Positions 10,708 through 22,945 of a DNA stretch of 64,000 nt are shown piece by piece. The DNA comes from Cordylochernes scorpioides. Taxonomy: Eukaryota; Arthropoda; Arachnida; Pseudoscorpiones; Chernetidae. The stretch's first letter is position 1; every line of letters starts with the position of its first letter. Below the pieces are notes generated by a model, which saw nothing but the letters and a program-made list of their open reading frames with translations, had not been told where the DNA came from and did no database searches. The DNA is taken from assembly GCA_030710605.1 (NCBI GenBank), contig CP092874.1, positions 75,350,316-75,414,315 on the forward strand, in the 5' to 3' direction. Made by a program: the position numbers and the translations under genes.

Positions 10708-12779
10708 CTTCCAATAAGTTGAAAGAAAGCAAGCCCCCTCGCTCCCCCCTTGACCTAAATCCGGAATCGCATTAAAAATAGCTTCGCTCCCCTCTCTTCC
10801 GCTGGAGCTGGACAAACAAACAGCCGACATCTTGTTACGGCCCGTCACCAGGTCTAGATTCTCTCGCCCTCGATTAACTTGTCCACTTAACATCGACACT
10901 TAGAACCAAGGACAACATTTTACCCTAAAAATCACACACACCCACACATGTTTTAAAAAAAAAAAAAAAAAAAAAAAAACAACAACAACAACAACCCTTT
11001 ATCGGTTAGAATAGATCGCCGTGTTTCTCCTGCACACACAGAATAAATGCCGCTTTAGGAAGAATCACGTTTCACCTAAACGTGGCGCAGGGAACAAAAA
11101 ATCGACAACATTAGGACTCAGTAAGTTTCACAGTTAGAAACAATGTGATCCACGAGTCGCATCAAACTTAAAACAAATTCGATAAGTTAGAACAACTTAG
11201 GCCAACAAGACCAAAGATATCAATCGAGGACAATTTAAAGCTCTCTCCACCCATCCTAAAAAAACAGGAACATTCATTTGGCCTACAACTTTCCATTCTT
11301 TCACGATATATAATTTCTATGTATAATCTTACTTGCTCTGCTTTCTCGATGAACATTTTTTAAAATTTTTCATTTTAATATCCTTTATATAATCATTATA
11401 TAGCTCTTATAATTGTTTTTTTTACGTCAACCAATTAGTTTAGATTATTGTCTTTTTTTTATTTTTCTTTACCAAAACTTATTTACTTTTGCTTTATGAC
11501 TCTATTTTATAATCAACTTTATATTTTATCTTTCATATCATATCTAATAATCTCAAGTTTATATTTCATGTTTATATCACTAATTTGCATTTATCATTTT
11601 ATATTTTTTCTCACTTTATAAATTAGATGTTATTTACATTGTTTCACCTTCCGCTACCATGTCAATGCTATCGAGTATATTATTGCTCGTTATTTTTTTT
11701 CATTTAATATTTTCACTTTCTATTACCCCTTATATACTGCTGTAGTGTGTTAATCTTTGTATCATATCATCACTATTTTTACTTTTTTTTTTAAAGATTA
11801 CTTTGCATTTAACTTCGCAATTCTATTTTCGATTTTTCAAATCCTTTAACGCTATATGCAAAGCCTTAATTTCGCAATTTCATATCTCAATGATATATTC
11901 TTTTATAATCAAACTAAAAATCATGATCTAAAAACAGGGCAATCTTCAATAACCTCTTAAACAACCACTTTAAAGGTTACTTCTTAAGAATTACTAACAT
12001 TCCTTTTCCGCAGGAACTTTTAACTCCTTCACAGGCTAGACTTGACCTCCTTTGATTTCGTAATTAACAATCTTGACACACCGTCCCCCAGATTTACCTT
12101 ATCCCAACTTCTGGCTTGGATACGTGCAAATTGTATTTTTTTTATTATTCCAGGGCACTCTCATGCCACACGCTGGCACATCTTTTTTTTTTTATTATTA
12201 CTCTTTTTCTCGCTAAGCCCCTGACGACTCTAATTAAAACTTTGATTTCTGGTCACTGATCTTCGCCCTCTTTATCCTGCATGCGTACGTCTTAACGACT
12301 AATTAATAAAACCCATAACAATCACCCTTATCTTACTTTTCGATTGTGGTACTGTAACTTTATTCGGTCCTTAAATTTACATGTGAAACATGGCCTAGGT
12401 TCTCCGCGCCGTGCACATTAAATGGTTTGGGACTTGAGTCAAAGTGACATTGCCTCAACCAAGTAATAACTAACCCCTCAACCCTTTCTAACGCCCATCA
12501 CGAAGAAATCATGATTTTCCCATCCAATCATTTTTATTTTCACCTATAATCATTATATGTTCTCTATTAAATATTTTATTCATATTTTTAGTTTTACTTG
12601 TATGTTTAATATTAGTTGTTTATACTTTATTACCTCTCATGGATATACCGAAATCAACCCCATGTTATATACCAACTCACTTTAATTAATTTCTAAAAAA
12701 AATTACTTCCTTAATAACAGTCTTCCTATTCCGCTCTCTTAAATCCCTCCATATGAACCCTCTCACATCCGGGGCCATC
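10708..12779. other. Non-coding, G-poor 3' interior of the LTR element
   Basis: No pol motif was found. A run of about 23 A followed by (CAA)n lies at 10957-10998 and could be the tail of an inserted non-LTR element. From 11350 to 12700 the plus strand is mostly T, A and C. No clear polypurine tract precedes the 3' LTR. Confidence 0.45.
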
Positions 12780-13565
12780 TGTGATGATTTAAGACCATGG
12801 AATTGTTGTAAATAGTCTAGATATCGACTACCACATGTTCCACCCCATGACTGTATATAACTTCTTATGTACTGCACATAGAAAACCTCAACTAACATCA
12901 ATCTGTACCGCGTAAGAATCTAATAAAGTATCGCAACTGTACAGATAGAAGGAATGGAGACTAACAGGAGAAAATTAAGGTTAAAACTAATCAGGCTTAG
13001 GACAGAAGTCGAAGCAAGGCCTAGCAAAAGAGGCTTAAAACTAGCCCAACTATAAATAATTTACAAGACAATATTTCCTGGGCAAGACAGGACGTATCTT
13101 GTGACCGCGGAAACCATAAAAGTCGAGTAACGCCCCGTGTTTCCGGACCAAGGCCGGATATCTTCCGACAAAAGCAGCACCAAAGAAAGCCGCAGGGCCA
13201 ATCAGAGAAGACAAGACCTAAATAGGTCAACCAATAGAAAAAGGCCACGTGGCATGGTCCCGCCAATTGGGAAAGAATCACCTAAATAGATCAGCCAATT
13301 AGAAAGAAGCAAGGTCGTGGTGTTAAATCGAGGACCTAGAATTGTTAGTCTTCGCTTGGATCCCAACGGTAACACTTGCTCTAAAATCTCCCTCTCTCCT
13401 CATCCCATTCCTTCTTGACGTCAGACGCTTTTAGTGGAATCTCTGTTTGTTTATTTCACCTTTGGCCCAGCTGTGTCGCCTTCCACCACGACTGCACGGT
13501 AGAGTTGACATCGAGGTTCGTCTAGCATCAGGTAACACTGGTCCCAGAGGTCCCAAGATATCACA
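12780..13565 (+). repeat. 3' LTR
   Basis: Same length as the 5' LTR. Differences by eye: AAATAGATCAG for AAATAGGTCAG near 13290, and GCACGG for GCGGGG near 13496. Confidence 0.88.
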
Positions 13566-13573
13566 TATATATA

Positions 13574-13735
13574 TATGTGAAGCACAATCAATTTGGATCA
13601 TTGGTTATTGACACATGATAATGGGACCAAGCCCTAATAAGTAGGTGGCGTGTGGCATTTCGGTAGCAGCGTTGTTACCATCTCCAGCCAGATATACTGA
13701 ATGAGAAATTTAACCACAGCTTATATATTTTGTTT
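13574..13735 (+). repeat. Third unit of the tandem repeat with palindromic-family arm
   Basis: Begins AAGCACAATCAATTTGGAT and contains GGTAGCAGCGTTGTTACCA, matching 7602-7745 with scattered changes. It is the direct continuation of the array broken by the LTR element. Confidence 0.7.
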
Positions 13736-14939
13736 ATCATTTATATCTTCTAAATCAACGATATTTCTCTTCTATGTATATATATCATGTTCATACATTT
13801 TTTTTGTTTGGTATATATCTTTCCCCTCGTTATTTACCATATTGTTGTTATTATTTAATCTTATATATCACCTTTAATTTCTTTTGCCCTATGTATGACC
13901 TTATATAGTCATTCTTTTGCTTTTGTATTATAAATTTACCACATGCACCTCATTATCTATAACTAAATAAAGATTTTTTTTAGATATGTTTTAGGAATTG
14001 TAAATATCTATGTTAACACGCACAATTCCTTGGCGCCCTTAATAATTATGTTTACCTAGAAGGTACTAAGAATTTGTTTGTATAGAATCGGTGCTTAGAC
14101 CATCCCACACCTCCACCATAGGGGCTGTGGCTGGGAACATGTGGACTCACCTCACACCTGGGTCAAGACCCTCTGAAGTACAGACAGTGAAAGACGGGCT
14201 AGTACTTTGCCCACTAAATGGTAGGATGAGATTTCCCTCAATACTACGATGAGCAAACATGTTCCAGGTTCATGGCCCGTGTGTTCCTCCTTTGCCCGAG
14301 TGTCAGTGATTGCATACTGGTATCGTAAAAGAATGCATTTCCCCCAATTCCATATTTCTCATGGAGTATGAACAGAGATGAATTGGAATAAACACATTCT
14401 TTCACTCTGGCAGGGGAGGAATTGTTGGGTCACATTTTCCACCAAACAAGACCCAACAAAGATGTAAACATTTACATCATATAAATATATACGCAGTGTC
14501 TCGCCGAAGTGTTTGTTGTCTAGGTGGAGAACTCCCGACAATGGCCGACGGTGCTCTAAAGGTCAGGGCAGGGGAGGAAACAGCCCTGGACGTGTATCCC
14601 AAAGCCCGCTGTAGAAGGGCCGAGACGAAGAATGTACAAAGAGCACATGTACAAATAAGCCTAGACACTTGATGACACCAGACTTCCATGCCGAAAGCTG
14701 ATGCCTGATGGAGAAGAAGACACCAGTGACATCCAGAGACATCCGTGCTGGAAGCTCCTGTACCATATGTACATATATGCCCCTCATTTTTAGATAGAGG
14801 TGACCAAAGGAAAACAATTTGTCATATAAACATTTAAATCAATAATCTTTTTTTTTAATACTCGGGATATATATATTATTTTAATTTCCTAAAGGAATTA
14901 ATTTGTTTTTCAATATACACCGTTTTTTTTCTCTCGCGC
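13736..14939. other. Intergenic, no gene recognised
   Basis: AT-rich to 14040, then mixed composition with a few short frames lacking motifs. No RNA gene or repeat was recognised. Confidence 0.4.
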
Positions 14940-15095
14940 GGCAACACGGTAAATTGGAGGCGTGGTCATGATCACGTGCGTGTTTGCTTTCGACGAATGA
15001 AAATGCCAACCAATAGAAACTTTGGCGCGAGCAATGAATGAAAATGGAGGGAGGCAAGGATAAAAGGGGGTTTTCTTGGCAAAAATGAGATAGGA
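14940..15095 (+). promoter_or_regulatory. Putative core promoter with CCAAT and TATA-like boxes
   Basis: A locally GC-richer stretch holds GATCACGTGCG (E-box) at 14969, AACCAATAG at 15009, a GCGCGAG element and a TATA-like GGATAAAAGGGG at 15057. Transcription would start at about 15085-15100. The downstream GT donor at 15175 supports a spliced transcript. It is the best promoter candidate for the MENTAL-domain gene, 18 kb upstream of its coding exon, but this link is inference. Confidence 0.4.
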
Positions 15096-15174
15096 GAGAT
15101 TCAACCAGAGTCGACAGTCGGGCCTGAGACGCAGAAAGGAGAAGACCAGACCTTGCCACCGCTTTCGAGAGAAG
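15090..15174 (+). other. Putative non-coding first exon (5' UTR) with splice donor
   Basis: Purine-rich, moderately GC-rich, without ATG-initiated frame of any length on plus. Ends CGAGAGAAG|GTAAGC, a strong consensus 5' splice site at 15175. It fits the architecture of a leader exon joined to the coding exon whose acceptor precedes its own ATG at 33279. It could also belong to another transcript. Confidence 0.35.
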
Positions 15175-18156
15175 GTAAGCCCCTCGCCATTATGGCTTAG
15201 CTCCCCCCCTTTTCGAGCAGAAACTAACGTAGATTTCGCATGGGCCCTAAAGGGCTTTAAGTAACTTAAAAGGAATGATAGGGATCTTACATTTTGTCCC
15301 GCCAGAATAGATGAAGATCTAGGCTTTCCCCTTTAGAAAGGCAAATTTGTAATTTCAAGTCACCGCTATCTAGATTATTATGTAAATAGCATATCTCGCT
15401 AGTATAGAAATGTTCCCAAAATTGAATTTAATCTGAATAAATATCTAGTATATAACATATATGGAGAGTTTTGTTTCCCCTCATACATATTTCATTCTTT
15501 GGTACTACCCCCCCCCCCACATCTTATTATTACAAATTGTACCGAAATATAGAACTACCGGCTCTAATGGAATGGAGTTGTGTATTGTACCTTATTGTGA
15601 TACTTTAATACAGAAACAGCGGTAAATACGATTTTTTTTTCGCCTTGAGGGTATCTCTTTGTCAGGTTTTAGTAATATTTGTATTTTCATATAAGGAATT
15701 TGGCCTTCTTTCACTGTTTAAACGAAATATTGTATGATTCTTACCTATTTGGAGGGAATACTACAAAAAAATCAAGTCTTCCAATAAATTGCCGGCCACA
15801 TGCATTGTCGCGAGTGCCTGTCATGCCCACAGTGATCAAATAAGCCAGTTCTCCTGCCTGTGTTTCAGTGTGTTTTTCCGTCATACTTACCATTATATTA
15901 TTCGTTGATTTAATTTTAGTAAAGACCCATGTTGCCTTATCACTCTTTGGTTTTGTTCCCCTCATGATATTATTGAAACCCTTTTTGTTTTAAATATATT
16001 ACAAATGTTAATGTCAATAGTATAAGTCTATCGTTTTGCTTGTTTTTATAGCTTATTTGTTAGATTTTGGTATAATCTTTACAAATAGAGTCCTTTCCAT
16101 ATATCCAGATAGTAACCTAATTCAACGCATTTTGTTGAATCTTTGTTATAAAAATCGGGATTAAAAGGATACCTGCATGTTTAATCAGATTTTATTACTA
16201 ATAAAATCTGAACCTGGTACTTCCTGATATCTAATTTGAAACAATGATTCCAACATATTATACTTCTATAGAAATTGTTAATTTGGTCTTATATTCAGGT
16301 TTATAGTTTCTAATAGTAACATGTTCATCTCTATCTGAGGCCCCTTAAAGTTGTTGGATGATCTCAGAGAATTTGACACAAAATGGGCTTGTCACTGACC
16401 CGAGTCCGTTGGTCTGAGGAGGCGGCCAATAGATGGCGATCAATTCCAGCGTCTATTTTGATGGGAGAGCCGACCATTATTTCATAGATCATTTAATTTA
16501 ATGTAGGAACGAGAATAATTCAATATTTCCCTCCTTTCTTCCCAAGTACACGTGAGCCTTAGTTTAATGAGGAATCTCTTTACACATCTGTCCTAAGCCT
16601 TCCGCACTATATCTTTTGTGTATGAATCTATTTACAATTGATCTGTAGAAATTATAGAGATCTATTGCTATGATTTCCCTCTCTGAAATAGTTCCCAGCG
16701 TCTTCAGTGGGTTGCTAAATCGCCAGAAGGTGTCTTTTATAGATTATCTAATCAATAATGACTTCACGGATGTTGCACAGTATATGCCACAGAATGACTA
16801 TGGATAATTCTAGAAGAGATTGGTGCTAGACAAGGGTATTGAGGGAGAATAGTAAAGAATAAGTCGTACTAGCTTTCGCGAATAAAGTCCAGGAAGGACA
16901 TTATTCCAGGAGTATCTTAAAAGATAGCTGACACCCCCGCCCAGGGGCCCATCATTATCTCTTTTCTTCAAAGGGGAAGTTGATACCCCTGAGACGTTGG
17001 AACTTCACATTCCATAGACCTTGTTAGTCCCCGGGACACCCGGCGCTCTATACATTCCAGGAAGGAACTTGTCAACGGTTCTCCCCCGACCTGAGCCCCC
17101 TCTGGGGGGGGGGGTCCCTCCCACGCCTGGCATGGAAGAAAGCTCCTACTTGGAGTGGCGTAGTCCTCAAGTCCTTCTATACCCTATATATTATCTGATA
17201 TTTCTATCTCCTCAAGTATAACCTTAGCTGTTTAAGTCATATATTTGTCTATTTCTATGTCACACTTGTATATCTTAATAAGGAAATTTTACTAAGTCAC
17301 ATCTTACATGCCCCATTCCCATTGGTCTAAAAACGGGAATTCAACAAAATAAAAATATCCTCTTCAAAAATCCTTATATTGATTCAAAAATGCCCTTAAT
17401 ATAAAATGAGAAAGGTAAATATTAATATAGTTATTAAAATGTATTTAATTTTAAAAACTATGTATAAAATCTTCTAATATTTAAAATATCTCTTTCAAAT
17501 TCATTTTTTTTTTAAATTTAAATTTAATTATTTTTTCTCGCTATTTTAACTTTTTCTTTCTTTTTCTTTATTTTTATCTTAGTAAACAAAGACAAAGGTC
17601 GCCATGTGACAAAGGCCCTTCATTGTTTTTAATCTTATCTTTAAAAATTCTAGGGTTTTATTACCCTCATATTTTATTTTGATTCTTACAATACATAAAT
17701 GAAGCTATTTAATATCACATAATCACCTCTAAGTATGTATTTTTATTTTATATTTTACATTAAATATAATACTCCGTCAAATGTCAACTGCCTATTTATA
17801 ACCTTTTTAAAACCAAAAAGAATGTCAAATAATTGATTAGATTGTGTTTTTAAAAAAATAATTTGAAAAAAAGATTTGGTTCATTTTATTACTTTGGTAT
17901 CACCAAAAAAAAAAACAACAACATATTTTTCCAAAATAGCAAATCGTGAAATATATTGATACCTATATAGCACAAAAGTATACCTTTTTAACTAAATAAA
18001 TTCTGCCTATTTAAATGGACATTTGACATTTGATTTATTGGCAATGAATATGCAGGTACATATCAAATACTGATATGTTATCAACTAAAAAGTGCCTCTT
18101 TAATTTTTTTTTGTAATCATAAAAAATAAATCATAACATATTTTTTATATGTATCA
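15175..18156. other. Intron-like DNA, no gene recognised
   Basis: AT-rich DNA with a poly-C run at 15509-15518 and a G run near 17106. The passage around 16400-16480 (GCCAATAGATGGCGATC then GTCTATTTTGATGGGAGAGC) is a diverged copy of the end of the hammerhead element at 26640-27120. No coding exon was recognised. Confidence 0.4.
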
Positions 18157-18326
18157 ATTTTGATAAGGCACAAATTGGATTATAGATAATAGACACAAGG
18201 TAATAAGACCAAATCCAAATTAATTAATAGTGTGTGATGTTTCCGTAACAAAGCTGTTACTGAAATGTCACACACTATTTATTTATTTGGATTTGGTCTT
18301 ATTACCTTGTGTTTATGTATCAATTT
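18157..18326. repeat. Palindromic Penelope-derived element, copy A
   Basis: Left arm GATAAGGCACAAATTGGATT through AATAGTGTGTGATG is mirrored by CACACACTATTTATTTATTTGGATTT to ACCTTGTG. The centre is a short hairpin. A transcript would fold into a single long stem. Confidence 0.8.
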
Positions 18327-18526
18327 ATTTTTAAAAATAATTTGTTATAGATTTATTAATTTTTTATATATATATATATATTTTTGCTTTGAATACTTTT
18401 GAAATTCTCTATTTACTGGTAGTTAGGCAACTTCAGTGTATTAAATTACATGCCAGGAAGAGGTAACTTCAGACCATCTAGTCTCATGCATGGGAGTCAC
18501 CAACTTGTACCACAACTAATCCTAAA

Positions 18527-18722
18527 TAAACACAAGGTAATAAGATCAAATCCAAATAAATAAATAGTGTGTGACGTTTTGGTAACAGCGTTGTTACCAT
18601 CTTCAGACAAAAGTACTTTCGGTAACAATGCTGTTACCGAAATGTCACACACTATTTATTTATTTGGATTTGGTCTTATTACCTTGTGTTTATAATCTGT
18701 AATCCAAATTGTGCCTTATCAA
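18527..18722. repeat. Palindromic Penelope-derived element, copy B
   Basis: Arms ACACAAGGTAATAAGATCAA and TTGGTCTTATTACCTTGTGT. AATCCTAAA just left (18519) and right (18724) fits a 9-bp target duplication. Confidence 0.85.
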
Positions 18723-18939
18723 AATCCTAAACAAGATACATGTGTCTCCATGACATTGTCTAATGACACACAAGGGATATAAAAAAATTTTGTGAGTCAT
18801 ATCTAAAATTGTTCAGATATATAATTTAACATGGAATTTGTGGAAAATGATACTCATGTACCAAAATATACAATTCTCCATTTAAAAAATATATCAAAAC
18901 AATGCATTGGGAGACCCTGCGACATTTGGCCCAATCTGA

Positions 18940-19050
18940 GACTAAGCCTCTCATTGGTCGTGACGTCAGTGTGACGCACAATGTAAACACAATGATTGGT
19001 TCTTTGTGCGCATCACTACCTCAACTTCGGGGAATTCTCTGATTGGCTGC
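18940..19050. promoter_or_regulatory. CRE and CCAAT cluster
   Basis: A perfect cAMP-response element TGACGTCA at 18961-18968 with reverse CCAAT boxes (ATTGG) at about 18952, 18992 and 19040. No TATA box or donor site was seen, so function is uncertain; it may be an intronic enhancer, an alternative promoter or part of an old repeat. Confidence 0.25.
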
Positions 19051-19241
19051 TTGGTTCCAACTTGTCGACACCCAATGCATTTTATTTATCTCTCATGTAC
19101 AGCTTGTATAAGTGGTGATAAAGGATGTATCACAATACCAGCGTCGGCAATTTCAGACAAATGCCAACCTATGTACCATGGTTTCAAGCTAAAGCCCTCA
19201 TAAGTACAGATGTGGCTTCAATTTCATAACATCCAATAATA

Positions 19242-19540
19242 AAAAACAAAAGGTAACAAGACCAAATCCAATTTATTGAAATGTTTGTGACGTTTCAGTA
19301 ACGAACATCATCAACTACAAGAAAATAAGACAAAATCAAATAAATTAACAGTGTGTGATCTTAGCGCTGTTAGCAAAACCTCACACACTATTAATTTATT
19401 TTGATTTGGTCTTATTTTCTTGTAGTTATAATATATAATCCAAATCATGCCTTATCATGAACATCACAGACATTTCAATAATTTGGATTTGGTCTTGTTA
19501 CCTTTTGTTTCTAATCTTTAATCCAAATTGTACCTTATCA
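19242..19540. repeat. Nested palindromic elements, copy C in copy C'
   Basis: Outer arms AACAAAAGGTAACAAGACCA and GGTCTTGTTACCTTTTGTT. Between them sits a second palindrome at about 19313-19457 with its own arms CTACAAGAAAATAAGAC and GTCTTATTTTCTTGTAG. The outer centre is split by the inner insertion. Confidence 0.75.
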
Positions 19541-19559
19541 AATTTTGAGAAGAGTTTTG

Positions 19560-20840
19560 AAATCAGTCAAATCTACCAAAAATTATATCATGAAGAGATC
19601 TTTTAAAAAATTCCTTTATAGATGTCTGTTTTTGCACTGAAATCCTATTCAGGATGTATTCCAGACGGTCATTTTGAAAAAAACATGCATGTCTTTCTTC
19701 TTCTGAAATGTCTTTTAATAAATACAGTAAATTTTAATGTATTAAAGTCATCCACAGATAGTACTTGCATTTGATGTACCAACAGTGTTTTTATTTCTTT
19801 TAACAGCTTCTTCTAGTTCATTCTTTTCTGCATCTTCTTCTACCTCCAAACTTCTTTTAGTACATAAATTTCCTGTCTTCAATTAGCGGTCCATAATTAA
19901 ACAGAAGAGTTATTTTCGAAAGCTAGTATAAGTACAGAAAATTTAAATTTCACTTATTTTAACATTAACAAAATTTAGATACTTACTTAATCGATTTGTT
20001 TTGAATAAAATCTTTATTTTATTTATTTTTTTAAAAAACAAACACCAACTTTTCATCAACAATTAAAAACAATTTAAATAAGCTTTTAAGCCAGTATCAA
20101 TAAACTTACTTAAAGAAGTTTTCAAAATTATATTTTTTTGAAAATCAATGTTATTTTGTCAACAGCTTTTGCTAACTTCAAATAAACTAAAGAATATGCA
20201 AAATTAACGTCCACAATAACGTAGTTTAGCATGGTTACCATAGCAACTTTAGTTAAAGAAGAGTATTTGATAAAATTCAAATATATTTTCAATTGTATAG
20301 AATTAGAAGAAAATCGTTTTAAATCGAAAACCAAATTGTTTATGTATTAGTTTACATCACTGCTGGATAAATACAGCATTGGTAATAAGAGAACATCTAT
20401 CTTGAAGAAGTCGTTTTTACTTTTTTTTGTAAATGATTTTAACATCAGAAAATATAACTTTATTTTTATTTAAACTTTAATTTTTTAACATATTTTCTAT
20501 TAAGCAAACATAATAACTTTTAAATATTAGGAAAGTTTAAAGTTTTCATTTCATTGTGGTTTTTTTTTAAACAAAATTACCATTTTCAAAAATTAAAGGT
20601 TCGGTTATATTTGTTTTCCGTTTTTCGTTAAAGGAGGCTTGTTTGATTATTAATTTGAATATAGTTGATATATTTTTCCCAAGAAATTTTTACTAAATGA
20701 ATGAAATATTTTGTGTGAATTGTTAATTTGCAAATTTTTGCAATTTTTCAGTACAATTTTTATCATCATTTTTTTTTTACTATTACAAAGAAAGAAAATA
20801 ATAAATTTTTAATAAAAAATTTGAACAAAATCATAGGGTA
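19560..20840. other. AT-rich intron-like DNA
   Basis: No motif beyond homopolymer tracts; the short minus-strand frame at 20128-20334 has no recognisable feature. Confidence 0.4.
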
Positions 20841-21046
20841 TACGCTATTTTTAAGTAAAACCACTAGGTATACGCTATCTAAATTTTAAAAGCATAGGGT
20901 ATACGGCGTATACCCCCCCGTATACCCTCCACTACAGCACTGATTACGGTTTGTTATTTGATAGGCCGGAGGTCGGGACATCAGAATATGGTCGAATTAA
21001 GGTAGTGTCGAATTTGCGTGTGTCAAATTAACGAGGTCATACTGTA
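20840..21046. repeat. Short GGTATACGC repeats and a MITE-like fragment
   Basis: TAGGGTATACGCTAT recurs three times between 20836 and 20905. After 20940, GTCAAATTAACGAGGTCATACTGTA looks like the end of a pogo/Tigger-type MITE. A related passage, GATAAGCTGGAGGTTGGGACAT, is at 24760. Confidence 0.4.
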
Positions 21047-21507
21047 TATAGTCTCAACTTTTGTGCATAGATATTCTTTCCTTTTCTTCTTTTTCTCTTT
21101 TCTGAGCAAAGATTCAGTTTCTTCCCCTGCTTCTCATTTATTTTCATATTAATTTCTAACAGGAGAATCGTCTGTATAAGAGGAAATGTCTTAATAAAGG
21201 CTTGTGTGTGTGTATATATTGGTATGCATAGAGAGTTGAATTCAGGTAATAGGGTATTGCACAATTTATTCAATGCAATCAGTTCACTCTTAATAGAATT
21301 GTTTCCAGATGGTTGGAAGATGGGACATGGTTCTGGTAGATAGCTCCGGGACTGACATTTACTGATAGAAAGAAAACAATCTCTCTCCTAGAGATAATGA
21401 AACATTTGATCCTATACCTCCTATTAGCACCATAAATTGAAACCACAAGTTTTTTTTTTTAATCTTGACAACATAACTATTGAAAATTCCTTTATTTCAT
21501 AGGCAGA

Positions 21508-21717
21508 TGATAAAGCACAATTTGGATTATAGATTATAATGCAAGAAAATAAGACTGAATCCAAATAATTTAATAGTGTTTGACGTTTCGGCAACAGCAT
21601 TGTCACAGACAATTTAGGTGACAATGCTGTTGCCGACATGTCAAACACTATTAAATTATTTGGATTCAGTCTTATTTTCTTGTATTATAATCTATAATCC
21701 AAATTGTGCTTTTATCA
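21508..21717. repeat. Palindromic Penelope-derived element, copy D
   Basis: Near-perfect arms from GATAAAGCACAATTTGGATT to AATCCAAATTGTGCTTTTATC. Centre GGCAACAGCATTGTCACAG / GGTGACAATGCTGTTGCC. The hammerhead CUGA box is lost and GAAA reads GACA, so this copy should be inert. A solo half-copy lies at 21822-21888. Confidence 0.85.
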
Positions 21718-22263
21718 TTTTTGATAGACTTCAATGGACCTAAGAAGTTATTCTTCCTATGAGCTGAAGAAAATGAATTCCAAAGTGAATATCAATGTTG
21801 ATGCCATCAACTTGAAGATTTAGATGACAATGCTGTTGCCGTCACACACTATTAAATTATTTGGCTTAGGTCTTATTGTATTCATAGTCAGAAAATAGAT
21901 TGGAATGATGTTGGAATCCTGAATGGTATCCAATTGTCTTTAGTGATAGTCTCGGGCTATAGTGGCTGCAGGAGACATTTTAGGAGGTGGAGAGAGAAGT
22001 GGAGGTCATACTGAACAGCCACCATATTTGTGATTTAGGGAACAATATAGGCACAAGACCATCTTATTTTCTTTTCAGGTTGTCAAATGTACATTGAAAG
22101 ATCAGTCATTCTCCCTGTGGTGTATTTAGGTTGATTAAAAGGTAGAAATATATTTTAGGCCTTATTTAAATGGCTTTTATTATATTACACCGGAGTAGAT
22201 GCAAAATCCTAAATTACAAGCCAACAACAACAGAATTATGATGATAAGTGATATATTACGATA

Positions 22264-22407
22264 CAGTTAAACCTGTCTATAGCGCCCCCTCTAAATAGCG
22301 CCTGATTTTAAATACGTAGTACGATGCGATTTACATTAAAAGTGACCTCTCTATTGCACCCTATTTTGGTGAGTCCCAAGAGGGGGCGGTATATACAGGT
22401 TTAACTG
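22264..22407. mobile_element. pogo/Tigger-like MITE
   Basis: CAGTTAAACCTGTCTATAGC and its inverse GTATATACAGGTTTAACTG are flanked by TA on both sides. 144 bp, no coding capacity. Confidence 0.7.
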
Positions 22408-22945
22408 TATTTACAATATATCACAGAATCTGTGAATTTAAAATTATTAGAATATAAATATACGACACTCCCAATTATTGAACAGGCAGGATCTTTTAAC
22501 AAGATGCAAATTTGCTCCTACATGTTGTTGTTAGAACATCAATGTTGAGACACAGCCTGCACAATCTCCAGATCCTATTGTATGGGATATGCTGCATATT
22601 GTGGCAAGCATGGGAGAACATCTCTAAGGATGATTGTTAACACAAATGAAAACATAAACACAAGGTGGTAGTGGTGGTGCTTATCTCCATGGTTAAGCCA
22701 ATTCCTGAAGTCCACTCCTCTCCAAATTTGTGATGGTAGTTATAGGCCTGGAAAATAGGTTCTCTATTGTCAGTTCTGAGCATGACAAGATATGCTCCGG
22801 AGAAGATTTTGCACTATTGCATTTCAAGCAGTTATTGAAGGTTTTTTTGTCCATTTTGAAATTTTAAGGTTTTTATATGGCCACTTCTTAGTCTTGCTAA
22901 AGCTGTTTGTTGATTTCTATTGAGTTTTTGAAGTTCTTCTAATTG

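Larger units (their letters stand above)
7946..13565 (+). mobile_element. LTR retrotransposon (Ty3/gypsy-like), defective, young LTRs
   Basis: Two direct repeats of exactly 786 bp, 7946-8731 and 12780-13565, begin TGTGATGATT and end GATATCACA, so both ends are TG...CA. By eye they differ at three positions, about 99.6% identity. Flanking TATA at 7942-7945 and 13566-13569 fits a 4-bp target duplication but sits in a TA microsatellite. The interior holds a Gag-like frame, a protease remnant and the start of a reverse transcriptase, in the expected order. The catalytic RT core, RNase H and integrase are missing. It must have moved with proteins supplied by other copies, or had its LTRs homogenised. 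Confidence 0.88.
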
